NCBI GenBank assembly: GCA_017480225.1
Contig: JAFVBB010000007.1
Coordinates: 1-64,000, forward strand
Length of the DNA: 64,000 nt
Reading direction: 5' to 3'
From: Bacteroidales bacterium
GTDB lineage: Bacteria; Bacteroidota; Bacteroidia; Bacteroidales; P3
Numbering within the stretch: position 1 is the first letter of the stretch; the number at the start of each line of letters is the position of its first letter. The notes under the pieces are model-generated. The model had not been told where the DNA came from, searched no databases, and was given only the letters and a program-made list of their open reading frames with translations. The position numbers and the translations under genes are program-made. Positions 35,501 through 44,577 of the stretch are shown here, in pieces.

Positions 35501-35657
35501 GTTCATCTTCGGCGGCGAGGTTATCCGTGGCTTCATCTTCGCCCTCCTTGTTGGTGTTCTCGTCGGTGTTTTCTCGTCGCTCTGCATCGCCAGCGCCATC
35601 GTGTACGAGATTTCCGGCAAGCAGAAGACCAAGGACGCGGCTGTAACAACCAGGTAG
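32589..35657 (+). CDS. secDF: SecDF protein-export membrane protein (fusion)
   Basis: Uses the proton gradient to pull exported proteins out of the SecYEG channel. The 1022-residue protein is a natural SecD-SecF fusion, as usual in Bacteroidota. The SecD part has an N-terminal membrane helix, a periplasmic head with LGLDLKGGMNVMLE, and a six-helix domain with AMAVDGNVIIYERIKEELR. The SecF part begins near residue 700, with FGIDFSGGRTYVVRF and the second six-helix domain (ATVVIFDRVREYRK). Residues about 285-335 form an Ala/Asp/Glu/Gly-rich low-complexity insert in the SecD head. It is followed after 34 bp by the receptor gene. Confidence 0.96.
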   Translation: MQNKGLIRFLAWAFALVCLFQLSFTFVTGNVERKAKKAAENYIVSSPARQYVERHTANQVDADMMVDSLRNAYEAHYLDSMASEKVYLGYTYRQCQAREINLGLDLKGGMNVMLEVSTVDVVRALADHTEDPLFNQAIDNALAAQRRSTNRDFVSLFYDEITKLDPNVSLAAYFRGQLRDKIKIDDKNDAVIRVVREEAASAYDRTYQILSQRIDKFGVAQPTIQKLSASERILVELPGVKEPERVRKLLQGTAQLEFWQTYDNSEAIRFVDAANSYLASISEGTAETEGDDASGEDAVKDSADALLDQLTAGDGATTAQQSANAEAYAKSNPLFAKLQPYIDQMGQAVPGPIVGLARSKDRAEISAMLEKAAAKKVFDPRTVKFLWSAKADEHFGNDLYVLYAIKITSRDGSALLDGGSISDARQDFSTVGGNEISMTMNSEGAREWKRITGENVGNCIAIVLDDQVYSAPRVNGEIAGGRSSITGDFTLEEAKDLANILKSGKLPAPAVIVQEAVVGPSLGQESIRNGLWSFVLAFIVVLIYMVVFYNRAGWVSVAALITNVFLLIGILASLGAVLTLPGIAGIVLTMAMAVDGNVIIYERIKEELRGGASMTNAVTTGFKNAYSAIIDGQVTTFLLGLVLILFGSGAVQGFAVTLCIGIVTSLFTSIFITRLIIDSRLDHKRKLNFSFPFSENFLRDVHIDFIGRRKTFYIIAGVAIAICVASFFVRGMSFGIDFSGGRTYVVRFDQPVNAVDVRSALSGQFEDAPEVKTYGPSNQLKITTKYKIAEDGDNVKNEIVGKLYDGVGKFFASPISLDEFKSTETNPLGIIQADQVGGTIAHDNLVHSIWAVLGGLLIMFVYIGLRFRSWRFGVGSVAALTHDTILVIGVFSLLHGLLPFNLEVDQYFISAVLTVIGYSINATVVIFDRVREYRKLYPKRELIVHVNDAINSTLARTINTSGTTFVTLLMMFIFGGEVIRGFIFALLVGVLVGVFSSLCIASAIVYEISGKQKTKDAAVTTR

Positions 35658-35691
35658 AAAAAAGTAAGTAAATCTCATACACGAACAAGCA

Positions 35692-38600
35692 ATGAGAATG
35701 ATGAAAAAATTACTATTGGCAATAGGCCTGCTGCTCGTCGCAGAGATGTCGGTCTTTGCACAGGGTACCATGAAAGGCACCATTGTAGACTCCAAGACAA
35801 AGGAGGAGCTGCCTTTCGTCAACATCATCGTCAAGCAGGATGGCGTGCAGGTCAATGCCGGTCAGACCGACCTCGACGGTATCTTCACTGTCAAGCCGCT
35901 GCAGGTGGGCAAGTACGACATCGAAGTGTCGTCGGTCGGCTACCAAAGGTATATCCAGACGGGCATCAACGTCAAGGCCTCTGGCTTCACGGTCGTCAAC
36001 ATTGAGCTTAACCCCATGTCTACGACCATTGACGAGGTTGAGATTGTGGTTGACAAAGAGCCTATAATCGACCTTGGAGGCGCGGAGGTCAGTACGCACC
36101 TCTCCTCCGACGATATTGCTCGTATGCCCGGTAATTCGGTGGAAAGCATAGTCGCCAGCGTCGGAGGTGTCTCCTTCAGCGATGGCGGCACCGGCACGGC
36201 CCGCGGTGAGGGTGGCATGGTCACGATGCAGGGTAATGTGCGCAAGCGCACGGGCATCATGGCGCCAAAAGAGGCCTACGCTGAAATTCAGGTTATCCTC
36301 GGTGGTACGCCAGCCTCCATCGGTGAGGCCATCGGTGGCACGCAGATTATCACCCTCAAGCCGCCTACCAGCCAGTTCAAGGGCCAAGTGCAGCTTGAGA
36401 GTGTGCTTGACTATCGCCTGTACAACCGCTTGACCTTCTATCTGACGGGTCCGGTCTACAAGCGCAACGTAAAGCAGGCCGACGGCTCGCAGGTTGAGCG
36501 CACGCTGGTGGGCTTCCGTTTCACTGGTGGCCTGAACTATCAGAACTGGCCGTTCTATCGTGTGCACGACTACCGTTACCAAATTGTCAAGGATGAGATT
36601 GTGAGCTACATCGAGCAGAATCCTCTGACCTATGACCCGCTGTCGGGCGGTGTCAACTACACGGCTGAGACCATTCTCCGCAAGGACAGCTTCTACCCAT
36701 TCTCCCGCCTCACCGGAAAGAACTTCATCAACTCGAACCGCCTGCCCAACCTGCAGTCGTACAGCGTCGGAGTTGAGGGCGCCCTCGACTTCCGTTTCTC
36801 CGACTACATTTCGTTGGTGCTCACTGGTGAGTTCAGCGCCAGCCACTCGCCGAGCGCATCGCTGCTGCCCCTTGGTATGCCCCTGTCTGGCTCGATGGTC
36901 GGCGAGGGTTTGAGCTGGGCCATCACCGCCGAGTTCACCCAGCGTTTCCCCGATGTCGAATCCAGCAACGAGGATGAGGCTCGCAGTTCGTCTGCCATCA
37001 AGAATGTGCTGTACAACATCACGGGTATGTTCAACCGGAGCACTTCGCGCTCTTTCGACGAGCGTTTCGGCAGCAGCATCGACGACATCTTCAAGTATGG
37101 TTACATCGGCCAGTTCATCACCGAGAAGATTCCTTCCTACGAACTTCGCCAAATCGATTATAACGGCATCCAGCAGTGGGCAAACGTGCAGAACAACTGG
37201 ACGGACCAGGTTACCTATGTGCCCGGCAGCGGTTCGCAGTACAACCCGGTGCTTGCAAACTACAACGAGCAGTTGTTCTCCTCCGAGGAGTTCGCCGACA
37301 TTCGTCCCTACCTCTTCACCCGCGACTTTATTCTTTCGTACAAGGGTCTCTACAACGGAGATTCCCCATCGTCCATCTACAGCTTGATTAACAATGTCGG
37401 TGTCTCCAGCACCAGCTTTGGCAAGAGCAACAACGACTATCTGTATTTGTCGGCCAAAGCTTCGGCAGACGTTCTTGGCCATGAGATTGAGGTCGGTGTG
37501 CAGTACGACCGAATGTGGCAATCGTCCTACTCGCTTGGTGCCTACAGCATTTGGACCCTGATGCGCCAGAATGCCAACCGTCACATCTCGCAGCTTGACC
37601 TCGACAATCCCATCTACAGCCAGCATGGCTCGCAACTTTATGTGGACTACAATCGCCTGCTCGACAAGGATCAGCAGACCCCGTTCGACGAGGCGTTCCG
37701 TGATTACCTCATGCAGAATGGTTATCTCAACAGCGACGGCACCCCGATTGACGATTACAGCTGGATTGACGTCGACCGCTATACTCCCGATGTGTTTGCA
37801 AAAGCTGGCGGCATCAGCATGTTCTCTGCCGACGAGCTCTTCAACAGCGGTAATCCTTACGTGAGTTATTTGGGCTACACTCATACGGGTGAGAGGTACA
37901 ATGGCGCTGACTGGACCCTCGCCAAGTTCTTTGACTCGGATGACCGTCCGCTCCCCGCATTCTCGCCCATCTATGTGGCTGGTTACATTCAGGACAAGTT
38001 CTATTTTCAGGACCTTATCTTCAACGTAGGTGTCCGTCTTGACTATTTCGACGGAAACCAGTACGTCATGAAAGACCCCTATCTGCTTTATGAGTCGTAC
38101 AGTGTGGCTGACCTTAAGAAAAACCGCAACCTCGTTGCAGGAGGTGACTCTTACCTCGACCTTGCAGGCGATGATTGGACGCCGTATGTGAACCGTGTTC
38201 CAGAAGGCAGTGAGATGCCTACTATCGTCGGTTACCGTGACTCCGAGGGCAACTGGTACGATGCTACTGGCACTCAGGTCGCTTCGGCCGATAAGGTGGC
38301 GGGTGCTTCGGGCAAACCTACCCCCTACCGCACACCCAAGGGTCAGCAGACGATGAAGGAGGGCAAGGTGTCTGCCGATGCTTTCGAGAAATACACTCCG
38401 CAGCCTGTCGCCATGCCGCGTATTGCTTTCTCGTTCCCGGTCGGTGAAATGTCGCAGTTCAAGGCCAACTTTGACATTATCGCGCGTCGTCCGTCTGAGG
38501 GCTGGGCAGCCAGTTACCTCAGCTACCTCTACATGTCTCAAATCTCGCAGATCACCAACCCGAACCTTAAGCCCGAGCGAATCACCAACTACGAGTTGGG

Positions 38601-39471
38601 CTTCCAGCAGGCACTCAACAAGAATACCGCCATCAGCGCGTCGGCCTACTACAAGGAGACTCGCGACCTTATCCAGCTTGTGCAGTATGCCGGTGCTGAC
38701 CCCAACCCCAACTACTACAGCTATGACAACAAGGACTTCCGTACCATCAAGGGTGTCACACTTGCTTTCGACCTCCGTCAGACCAAGAACATTCGCGTCA
38801 GTGCCAACTACACTCTGCAGTATGCTGAAGGCACCGGTTTGACCACGACCACCATGACTGAGCTCATCAAGGAGGGTTATACCACACTTAAGATGCTCAA
38901 TCCAATCAGTGACGACCGCCGCCACGAGTTCAAGGCAAACGTTGACTTCCGCTATGGTATGGGCAACAGCTACAATGGACCCATCATCACTCGTGTTGTC
39001 ACGGACAAGGAAACAGGAGAGAAGCGCAGTAAGGAAATCAAGCTGCTTGAAAACTTTGGTATCAACTTCCTCGCAGTCGCACAGTCGGGCCGCCCCTACA
39101 CTCGCCAGTATTCTAACTCGCAGGCCACTATCATCGGTGGTTTCCGAGGCGCTCGACTGCCGTGGGGCTTCTATTTCAACGCTGTGGCCGACAAGGCCTG
39201 GATATTCAACAAGGGCAAGCGCCAGACTTCGCTTCGTGTAGCCCTTCAGGTCGACAACGTGTTTAATATCCGCAACGTCCTCAATGTGTTCCCGGTCACT
39301 GGCAGCACCGAAGACAACGGTTATCTTACCGACCCGGAGTCGCAGCAGAATATCAATGCATACCTTGATCCGCAGGCCTACCGCGACATCTACTCCATCG
39401 TTCTGCGCAACGGCACGTGGAACTACTCCTCGCCGCGTATCTTCCGTCTCACCTTGACCTATGGGTTCTAA
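35692..39471 (+). CDS. TonB-dependent receptor-like outer-membrane protein
   Basis: A 1259-residue outer-membrane barrel. A signal peptide (KKLLLAIGLLLVAEMSVFAQ) is followed by a carboxypeptidase-regulatory domain (residues about 25-110, GTIVDSKTKEELPFVNIIVK). A plug-like domain (about 120-225) contains IARMPGNSVESIVASVGGVS. A long beta-barrel then ends in an aromatic residue (LTLTYGF). No SusD gene follows; instead a giant secreted protein (24 bp) and a PorV-like barrel gene come next. I therefore think it serves export or display together with them rather than glycan uptake, but the substrate is unknown. The start could also be the ATG at 35698 or 35701. Arg and Gly codons shift towards CGT and GGT compared with the flanking genes, as in highly expressed genes. 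Confidence 0.85.
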   Translation: MRMMKKLLLAIGLLLVAEMSVFAQGTMKGTIVDSKTKEELPFVNIIVKQDGVQVNAGQTDLDGIFTVKPLQVGKYDIEVSSVGYQRYIQTGINVKASGFTVVNIELNPMSTTIDEVEIVVDKEPIIDLGGAEVSTHLSSDDIARMPGNSVESIVASVGGVSFSDGGTGTARGEGGMVTMQGNVRKRTGIMAPKEAYAEIQVILGGTPASIGEAIGGTQIITLKPPTSQFKGQVQLESVLDYRLYNRLTFYLTGPVYKRNVKQADGSQVERTLVGFRFTGGLNYQNWPFYRVHDYRYQIVKDEIVSYIEQNPLTYDPLSGGVNYTAETILRKDSFYPFSRLTGKNFINSNRLPNLQSYSVGVEGALDFRFSDYISLVLTGEFSASHSPSASLLPLGMPLSGSMVGEGLSWAITAEFTQRFPDVESSNEDEARSSSAIKNVLYNITGMFNRSTSRSFDERFGSSIDDIFKYGYIGQFITEKIPSYELRQIDYNGIQQWANVQNNWTDQVTYVPGSGSQYNPVLANYNEQLFSSEEFADIRPYLFTRDFILSYKGLYNGDSPSSIYSLINNVGVSSTSFGKSNNDYLYLSAKASADVLGHEIEVGVQYDRMWQSSYSLGAYSIWTLMRQNANRHISQLDLDNPIYSQHGSQLYVDYNRLLDKDQQTPFDEAFRDYLMQNGYLNSDGTPIDDYSWIDVDRYTPDVFAKAGGISMFSADELFNSGNPYVSYLGYTHTGERYNGADWTLAKFFDSDDRPLPAFSPIYVAGYIQDKFYFQDLIFNVGVRLDYFDGNQYVMKDPYLLYESYSVADLKKNRNLVAGGDSYLDLAGDDWTPYVNRVPEGSEMPTIVGYRDSEGNWYDATGTQVASADKVAGASGKPTPYRTPKGQQTMKEGKVSADAFEKYTPQPVAMPRIAFSFPVGEMSQFKANFDIIARRPSEGWAASYLSYLYMSQISQITNPNLKPERITNYELGFQQALNKNTAISASAYYKETRDLIQLVQYAGADPNPNYYSYDNKDFRTIKGVTLAFDLRQTKNIRVSANYTLQYAEGTGLTTTTMTELIKEGYTTLKMLNPISDDRRHEFKANVDFRYGMGNSYNGPIITRVVTDKETGEKRSKEIKLLENFGINFLAVAQSGRPYTRQYSNSQATIIGGFRGARLPWGFYFNAVADKAWIFNKGKRQTSLRVALQVDNVFNIRNVLNVFPVTGSTEDNGYLTDPESQQNINAYLDPQAYRDIYSIVLRNGTWNYSSPRIFRLTLTYGF

Positions 39472-39495
39472 TACAAATAGATAAAAATCACAGAG

Positions 39496-42400
39496 ATGAA
39501 AAACATATACAAAAACGCACTACTTGCATCCTTGATGCTGCTTGCAGTCACCTCTACGGTCTCGGCCCGCGAGTGTGTGGAGTGTGCCAAGCAGTCCAGT
39601 GCCCACCGCGCCAAGGTGCAGTCGAAAGCGGCAGTGTGTAAGCGCGCCCAGAGCACTGCCGAGCTCAACATCAACAACGTACGTGCCTTGATCAACGGCT
39701 ACGGCAACATGTGGTACGATGGCAGTGTTGCACGCTACCACCTGCCCAAGAACAGCAACACCTGCCCGCTGTTCTGTGCCGCTCTGTGGATTGGTGGCAC
39801 CGATGTCAACGACCAGTTGCGTCTGGCGGCTCTCCGTTTCGGTAGTGACGGTGATGATTACTGGCCAGGCCCCCTGCGCATCAATGGTACGGCTTCTGTC
39901 GACCTCCCCATCTGCAACGAGTACGACCGTCACTACATCATCACCAAGGCCGAGGTGCTTGCCCACAAGGCACGCTTCGAGTACGACACCAATGGCCATG
40001 TGACAAGCTCGCCGGTGTCCGATGTGCCGGAGAATATCAAGAACTGGCCTGCGAAGGGTGAGGGTGATGATTACCTTACTCTCTTCCTTGCGCCGTTCTA
40101 TGATGCAAACGAGAACATGCAGTATGATCCGGAGGCTGGTGACTATCCCTACTATGATTTCGACAATAAGCTGTGCCCGCGTTCGCTGAAGGCCGCCAAC
40201 CCCAACAAGAACTATGTTCCCGATCCTACTTATGAAACCAGTTTCTACGACAGCAGTATCATTCGTGGCGGTATTCTCCACGATCAGGTGCTGAAAGGCG
40301 ACCAGACCATCTGGTGGGTTTTCAACGACAAGGGTAATACCCACACTGAGTCTAAGGGTGAGTCTATTGGTCTTGAGATTCGTGCGCAGGCTTTCGCCTT
40401 CTCGACCAACGATGAGATCAACAACATGACTTTCTACTCGTACGAGATTATCAACCGTTCTTCGTATGAGTTGAGGCAGACCTATTTCAGCCAGTGGGTC
40501 GACCCCGACCTGGGTTATGCTTGGGACGACTATGTGGGTTGCGATGTGCGTCGCGGTCTGGGCTACTGCTATAACGGTAAACCGCAGGACACGCCCGGTG
40601 CTGGTTCCTATTCGGGTCTTCCTCCTGCAGTAGGTATTGACTTCTTCCAAGGCCCCTACATGGATCCCGATGGCAAGGATAACCCCAAGATTGACATTGA
40701 CAAGATTCGCGGTGACGGCTATATCAACCAGCCTGTCAAGGCGCTGCTTGAGACCTACCGCCGTCCCGACACTATCATCAACGGTGTCACGGTCGTTCGC
40801 TATGACACTATTGCTATCACCGACGACGCTGACTTGTTCTTCGCTCTCGACCACAAGAGTTGGTACTTCCATGAGGGTGACGCCGTAGGAAACTGCGCCA
40901 TCAATGGTGTAAACTTCGGTAACAACATTATCGATGACGAGCGTTTTGGTATGCGTCGTTTCGTCTACTACGACAACAGCCTCAATGCCGTTTATGGTGA
41001 GCCCACCAAAGCCAGCGACTATTACAACTACCTTCGTGGTTACTGGAAGAACGGCCAGCGTATGAAGTTCGGAGGCAACGCCGTTTCGACCGGTACCACC
41101 GACCTCGACTGCGACTTTATGTTCCCTGACAACAGCGACCCATGGTTCTGGGGCACTGATGGTGCTGATCCTGCAGAGCACGGCTACACCGCTGATTATT
41201 GGAATGAAATCACCGCAGGCAACAGCCCTGGTGACCGTCGCTTCATGCAGTCTGCCGGTCCGTTCACTCTGAAGCCCGGCGCTCTCAACTACATCACGGT
41301 CGGTATCCCCTTTGCGCAGGCTTCTTCCGGCGAGGGTCAGTGGGCTTCGGTCGCTCTGCTCCGTCAGATTGATGATGTTTGTCAGGCACTGTTTGAGAAC
41401 TGCTTCAAGGTTCTCGATGGCCCTGACGCTCCCACAGTCACCTTCCAGGAGCTCAGCAACGAGGTTATTCTCTACCTCAGCTATGAGGATCGCAGCTCGA
41501 ACAACTACAACGAGAAGTATCGTGAGATTGACCCGGCCATTGTGCGCAGCTACACTGACGAGTCCGGCAATATCCATACGTATGACACTGTCTCGCGCAG
41601 TTACATCTTCGAGGGCTACCAGATTTATCAGTTGAAGGATGCCAATGCCTCCATCGCCGACATCAACGACCCCACCAAGGCACGTTTGGTTGCCCAGTGC
41701 GATATTGAGAACTACTACGACACTATCCTCAGCCGCGACACTGTCTGGAAGACCGACCCTGCCACTAATCAGCGCGTGGTTGACAGTGTAAAGATTACCT
41801 ACAACCCGGCTCCCAGCCTGCCCATTGGCACTCTTGTCAACTACACCACCAACTCTGCCACCGGCCTTATTAGCCCCACCGTCATGGTAGAGGGTGCGAA
41901 CAAGGGTATCCAGCATGTCTTCCGCATTACTACCGACGCATTTGCCACCGGTGTTAACGCGCAGCTTGTCAACAACCGTGAGTACTACTTTGTCGCTGTG
42001 GCCTATGCCCAGAACCGCTACAAGGAGTATTCGCAGACCGACCCCGCCTATCTCGATGGCCAGAAAGAACCCTATCTTGCTGGCCGCAAGAATGAGCGTG
42101 GCGGCAGTATCCAGCCTGTGACTGTCATCCCCCACGATCCTGTCAGTGAGGATGGTGGCAAGATGGCCCAGGCTGAGTTCGGTATGTCGCCCAGCGTCAT
42201 CCGCATTGAGGGTTACGGCAACGGCACCAGCAATGGCCTTCGCCTGTCGCAGGCCTCCATCGAGGAGCTTATGGGAGCCCCCGGCGTCGAGGGTCGCCAG
42301 CCTGGCCTCTTCATTGACAGCATTGTCTTCGGTGAGGATCACTCGCGCATGAGCCAGCCTTGCATCGTCGCCCGTCCGCAGTATGAGGAGAACTATGGCC

Positions 42401-44535
42401 CGGTCAATGTCCGGGTGATTGACCCGCTCCGCCTGCGCGAGGGACGTTACAACATCCTCTTCTGGAACATCGCTACCAGCAGTGCCGGCCTCAACTACAA
42501 CAACGCCAATCTCGGTGTCACCAACAAGACCCACTGGTGCATTGTCAACGCCGACGGTGGCCCCGTCTATGACGATGTCGACACTGTGTGGTCGCACTTC
42601 TCGATTTCACGCTACAACGAGCAGATATTCCCTGAACTCGGTATCTCGGTGACTTTGGTCAACCCCGAGCCAGCCGCATCGAGCATCGACATCAGCACGT
42701 GGCTCGATGGCTCCAACCCGCCGCAGCCAAATGGCAACAACATCTTCCGTGGAGGTTTCTATCAGGGATTTGTCAAGGAGGGTGCCCTGCTTGGTTCGAG
42801 CATGGAGTTTGCCGACAACAACAAGCAGTGGCTCATGGCTCTGCCCGACAATGACTCTTACCTCAGCTCCAACTGGATCCGCTCGGGCGCCCAGTTCAGC
42901 CCCAGTGCCTACGAGTCGTTCTACGGCCTCACCACCAAGTACAATGTCAACGAGTCGTACCTCGACGAGGACTTCTTCAAGGCTTACAAGTGCAGACCCT
43001 ACACCACTACGTCGCAGATTGACTCGAGCGAGGGTATTGACAAGACTCAGATTTTCGAGGCAGTTGTTGGTGGCACCTGGGCTCCCTATGGTCTGGTTTC
43101 GACCATGCCTTTCCACCCGGGCTTCAACTTCACGAGTTTTATGGCCGACGACACCGTGTTGCAGCGTCTTGGCGAGAATCCCAACATGCTTGAGCGCCAG
43201 TTGATGGTCAACACCTTGAACAAGGCTCTCAACTACAACGAGCTTGCCAACCTGCCGAGTGTGCACATCGTCTTCACTGCCGACCAGTCGAAGTGGACCC
43301 GCTGCCCAGTGATTGAGCAGTGCGACGACCACACACAGTCTGAGGGCAATGCCCGTCGCTTTGCGCTGCGTCGCCATGCTTCTGTCGACAAGGATGGCAA
43401 GACCTGCGCTGAGCTCGGTATTAACCCCGACCCGAGCGACCCGAACAACCCCGCCTACATCGAGGCTGAAGGCATGGGCTGGTTCCCCGGCTATGCCATC
43501 AACACACTCACAGGTGAGCGCCTCAACATCATGTTCGGCGAAGACTCGCGCTACGTGCAGTACAATGGCCGCGACATGAAGTGGAACCCCGTCAGCGAGA
43601 CGGTCATCGGCAGTGAGAACTACGTGCTCGGCGGCCGCCACTTCATCTATGTGATGAACGCCTCCACGCAGTTGTTCTACGACCTGGCCAACTGGTATTC
43701 CACAAGCCCGGTCCTCTACAAGACCTACATCACCCCGAGCTACGACGCTGGCCGCTGGGCAATGAAGATGCTCCACTCGGCCGAGCGCATGATGACCTCG
43801 CCGCGCATCCTGTCGCAGCGCAATATGGGCACCACCCTTGTTGACAAGGGCATCACCCACCGCGCCGACAACACCTGCGCCCAGCGCGATTCCATCGCCC
43901 TGCTCTATGCCTCGTGCGCTTGGGTCAACATTCCGCTTGTCAACCCGCGCTACCAGTTCGATGACCCGAAGGACATACCCTGCGACGTTGCTGTTGACAT
44001 CGACATCCGCACTCCCTACAGCAAGAATATGACCTTCGGCGGTTCCACAGCAATCCAGGCCGGCAACTATGCCATCAACCGCGACATGCCTGCCTATCAG
44101 TTTGTCATCAACGCCAGCGACGCTGTGATAGAGAACATCGCCACACGCGAGAACGCACGCAAGGAATATGTCGATTCTCTGCTTGCCCTCATCAATGTGG
44201 TTCCCAACCCCTACTACAGCTACTCTGACTACGAGACCGCCAGCCAGCTTGACACCAAGGTGCGCATTGTCAACCTGCCCACCGGTGTCAATGAGAACGG
44301 CAAGGCCGAGGGTTGCTACATCCGCATCTACACTGTTGACGGCACGCTGGTGCGCACGCTTGGCCCGACGCCTGTCAATGCCACCACCTACGACTGGGAT
44401 CTGCACAACCAAACCGGCATACCCATTGCCGGCGGCATGTACCTCATTCACGTCACCGTGCCTGGCATCGGCGAGCGTGTCATCAAGTGGTTCGGTACCA
44501 CCCGTCCGGTCGACCTCAACTCCTTCGGTTTCTAA
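39496..44535 (+). CDS. 1679-residue secreted protein with C-terminal FlgD/T9SS-like domain
   Basis: A very large exported protein of unknown function. The signal peptide is KNALLASLMLLAVTSTVSA. The mature N-terminus has a motif region LNINNVRALINGYGNMWYDG and then FCAALWIGGTDVNDQLRLAA and DDYWPGPL, a pattern I know from large uncharacterised proteins in many Bacteroidota. The middle is Asn/Asp/Tyr-rich. The last 110 residues form an Ig-like FlgD/T9SS-type fold: VVPNPYYSYSDYE, then IRIYTVDGTLVRTLG, DWDLHNQTGIPIAGGMYLIH and GERVIKWFGTTRPVDL. This tail differs from the standard type A sorting domain, which ends in basic residues. The gene lies between a receptor gene and a PorV-like gene. Confidence 0.8.
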   Translation: MKNIYKNALLASLMLLAVTSTVSARECVECAKQSSAHRAKVQSKAAVCKRAQSTAELNINNVRALINGYGNMWYDGSVARYHLPKNSNTCPLFCAALWIGGTDVNDQLRLAALRFGSDGDDYWPGPLRINGTASVDLPICNEYDRHYIITKAEVLAHKARFEYDTNGHVTSSPVSDVPENIKNWPAKGEGDDYLTLFLAPFYDANENMQYDPEAGDYPYYDFDNKLCPRSLKAANPNKNYVPDPTYETSFYDSSIIRGGILHDQVLKGDQTIWWVFNDKGNTHTESKGESIGLEIRAQAFAFSTNDEINNMTFYSYEIINRSSYELRQTYFSQWVDPDLGYAWDDYVGCDVRRGLGYCYNGKPQDTPGAGSYSGLPPAVGIDFFQGPYMDPDGKDNPKIDIDKIRGDGYINQPVKALLETYRRPDTIINGVTVVRYDTIAITDDADLFFALDHKSWYFHEGDAVGNCAINGVNFGNNIIDDERFGMRRFVYYDNSLNAVYGEPTKASDYYNYLRGYWKNGQRMKFGGNAVSTGTTDLDCDFMFPDNSDPWFWGTDGADPAEHGYTADYWNEITAGNSPGDRRFMQSAGPFTLKPGALNYITVGIPFAQASSGEGQWASVALLRQIDDVCQALFENCFKVLDGPDAPTVTFQELSNEVILYLSYEDRSSNNYNEKYREIDPAIVRSYTDESGNIHTYDTVSRSYIFEGYQIYQLKDANASIADINDPTKARLVAQCDIENYYDTILSRDTVWKTDPATNQRVVDSVKITYNPAPSLPIGTLVNYTTNSATGLISPTVMVEGANKGIQHVFRITTDAFATGVNAQLVNNREYYFVAVAYAQNRYKEYSQTDPAYLDGQKEPYLAGRKNERGGSIQPVTVIPHDPVSEDGGKMAQAEFGMSPSVIRIEGYGNGTSNGLRLSQASIEELMGAPGVEGRQPGLFIDSIVFGEDHSRMSQPCIVARPQYEENYGPVNVRVIDPLRLREGRYNILFWNIATSSAGLNYNNANLGVTNKTHWCIVNADGGPVYDDVDTVWSHFSISRYNEQIFPELGISVTLVNPEPAASSIDISTWLDGSNPPQPNGNNIFRGGFYQGFVKEGALLGSSMEFADNNKQWLMALPDNDSYLSSNWIRSGAQFSPSAYESFYGLTTKYNVNESYLDEDFFKAYKCRPYTTTSQIDSSEGIDKTQIFEAVVGGTWAPYGLVSTMPFHPGFNFTSFMADDTVLQRLGENPNMLERQLMVNTLNKALNYNELANLPSVHIVFTADQSKWTRCPVIEQCDDHTQSEGNARRFALRRHASVDKDGKTCAELGINPDPSDPNNPAYIEAEGMGWFPGYAINTLTGERLNIMFGEDSRYVQYNGRDMKWNPVSETVIGSENYVLGGRHFIYVMNASTQLFYDLANWYSTSPVLYKTYITPSYDAGRWAMKMLHSAERMMTSPRILSQRNMGTTLVDKGITHRADNTCAQRDSIALLYASCAWVNIPLVNPRYQFDDPKDIPCDVAVDIDIRTPYSKNMTFGGSTAIQAGNYAINRDMPAYQFVINASDAVIENIATRENARKEYVDSLLALINVVPNPYYSYSDYETASQLDTKVRIVNLPTGVNENGKAEGCYIRIYTVDGTLVRTLGPTPVNATTYDWDLHNQTGIPIAGGMYLIHVTVPGIGERVIKWFGTTRPVDLNSFGF

Positions 44536-44577
44536 CCAAAGCACGCAACTCACACTAACCTCTAAAACGCATATAAG

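Noticed and set aside
35713-38925. 1070-codon open frame antisense to the TonB-receptor gene
   Set aside because: The plus-strand protein has a signal peptide and recognisable domains. The antisense product has none, and its Val/Asp/His-rich composition is that of a reverse-frame shadow.
35692-39471. A SusC/SusD polysaccharide utilisation locus
   Set aside because: No SusD lipoprotein, glycoside hydrolase or regulator follows; the next genes are a giant secreted protein and a PorV-like barrel.
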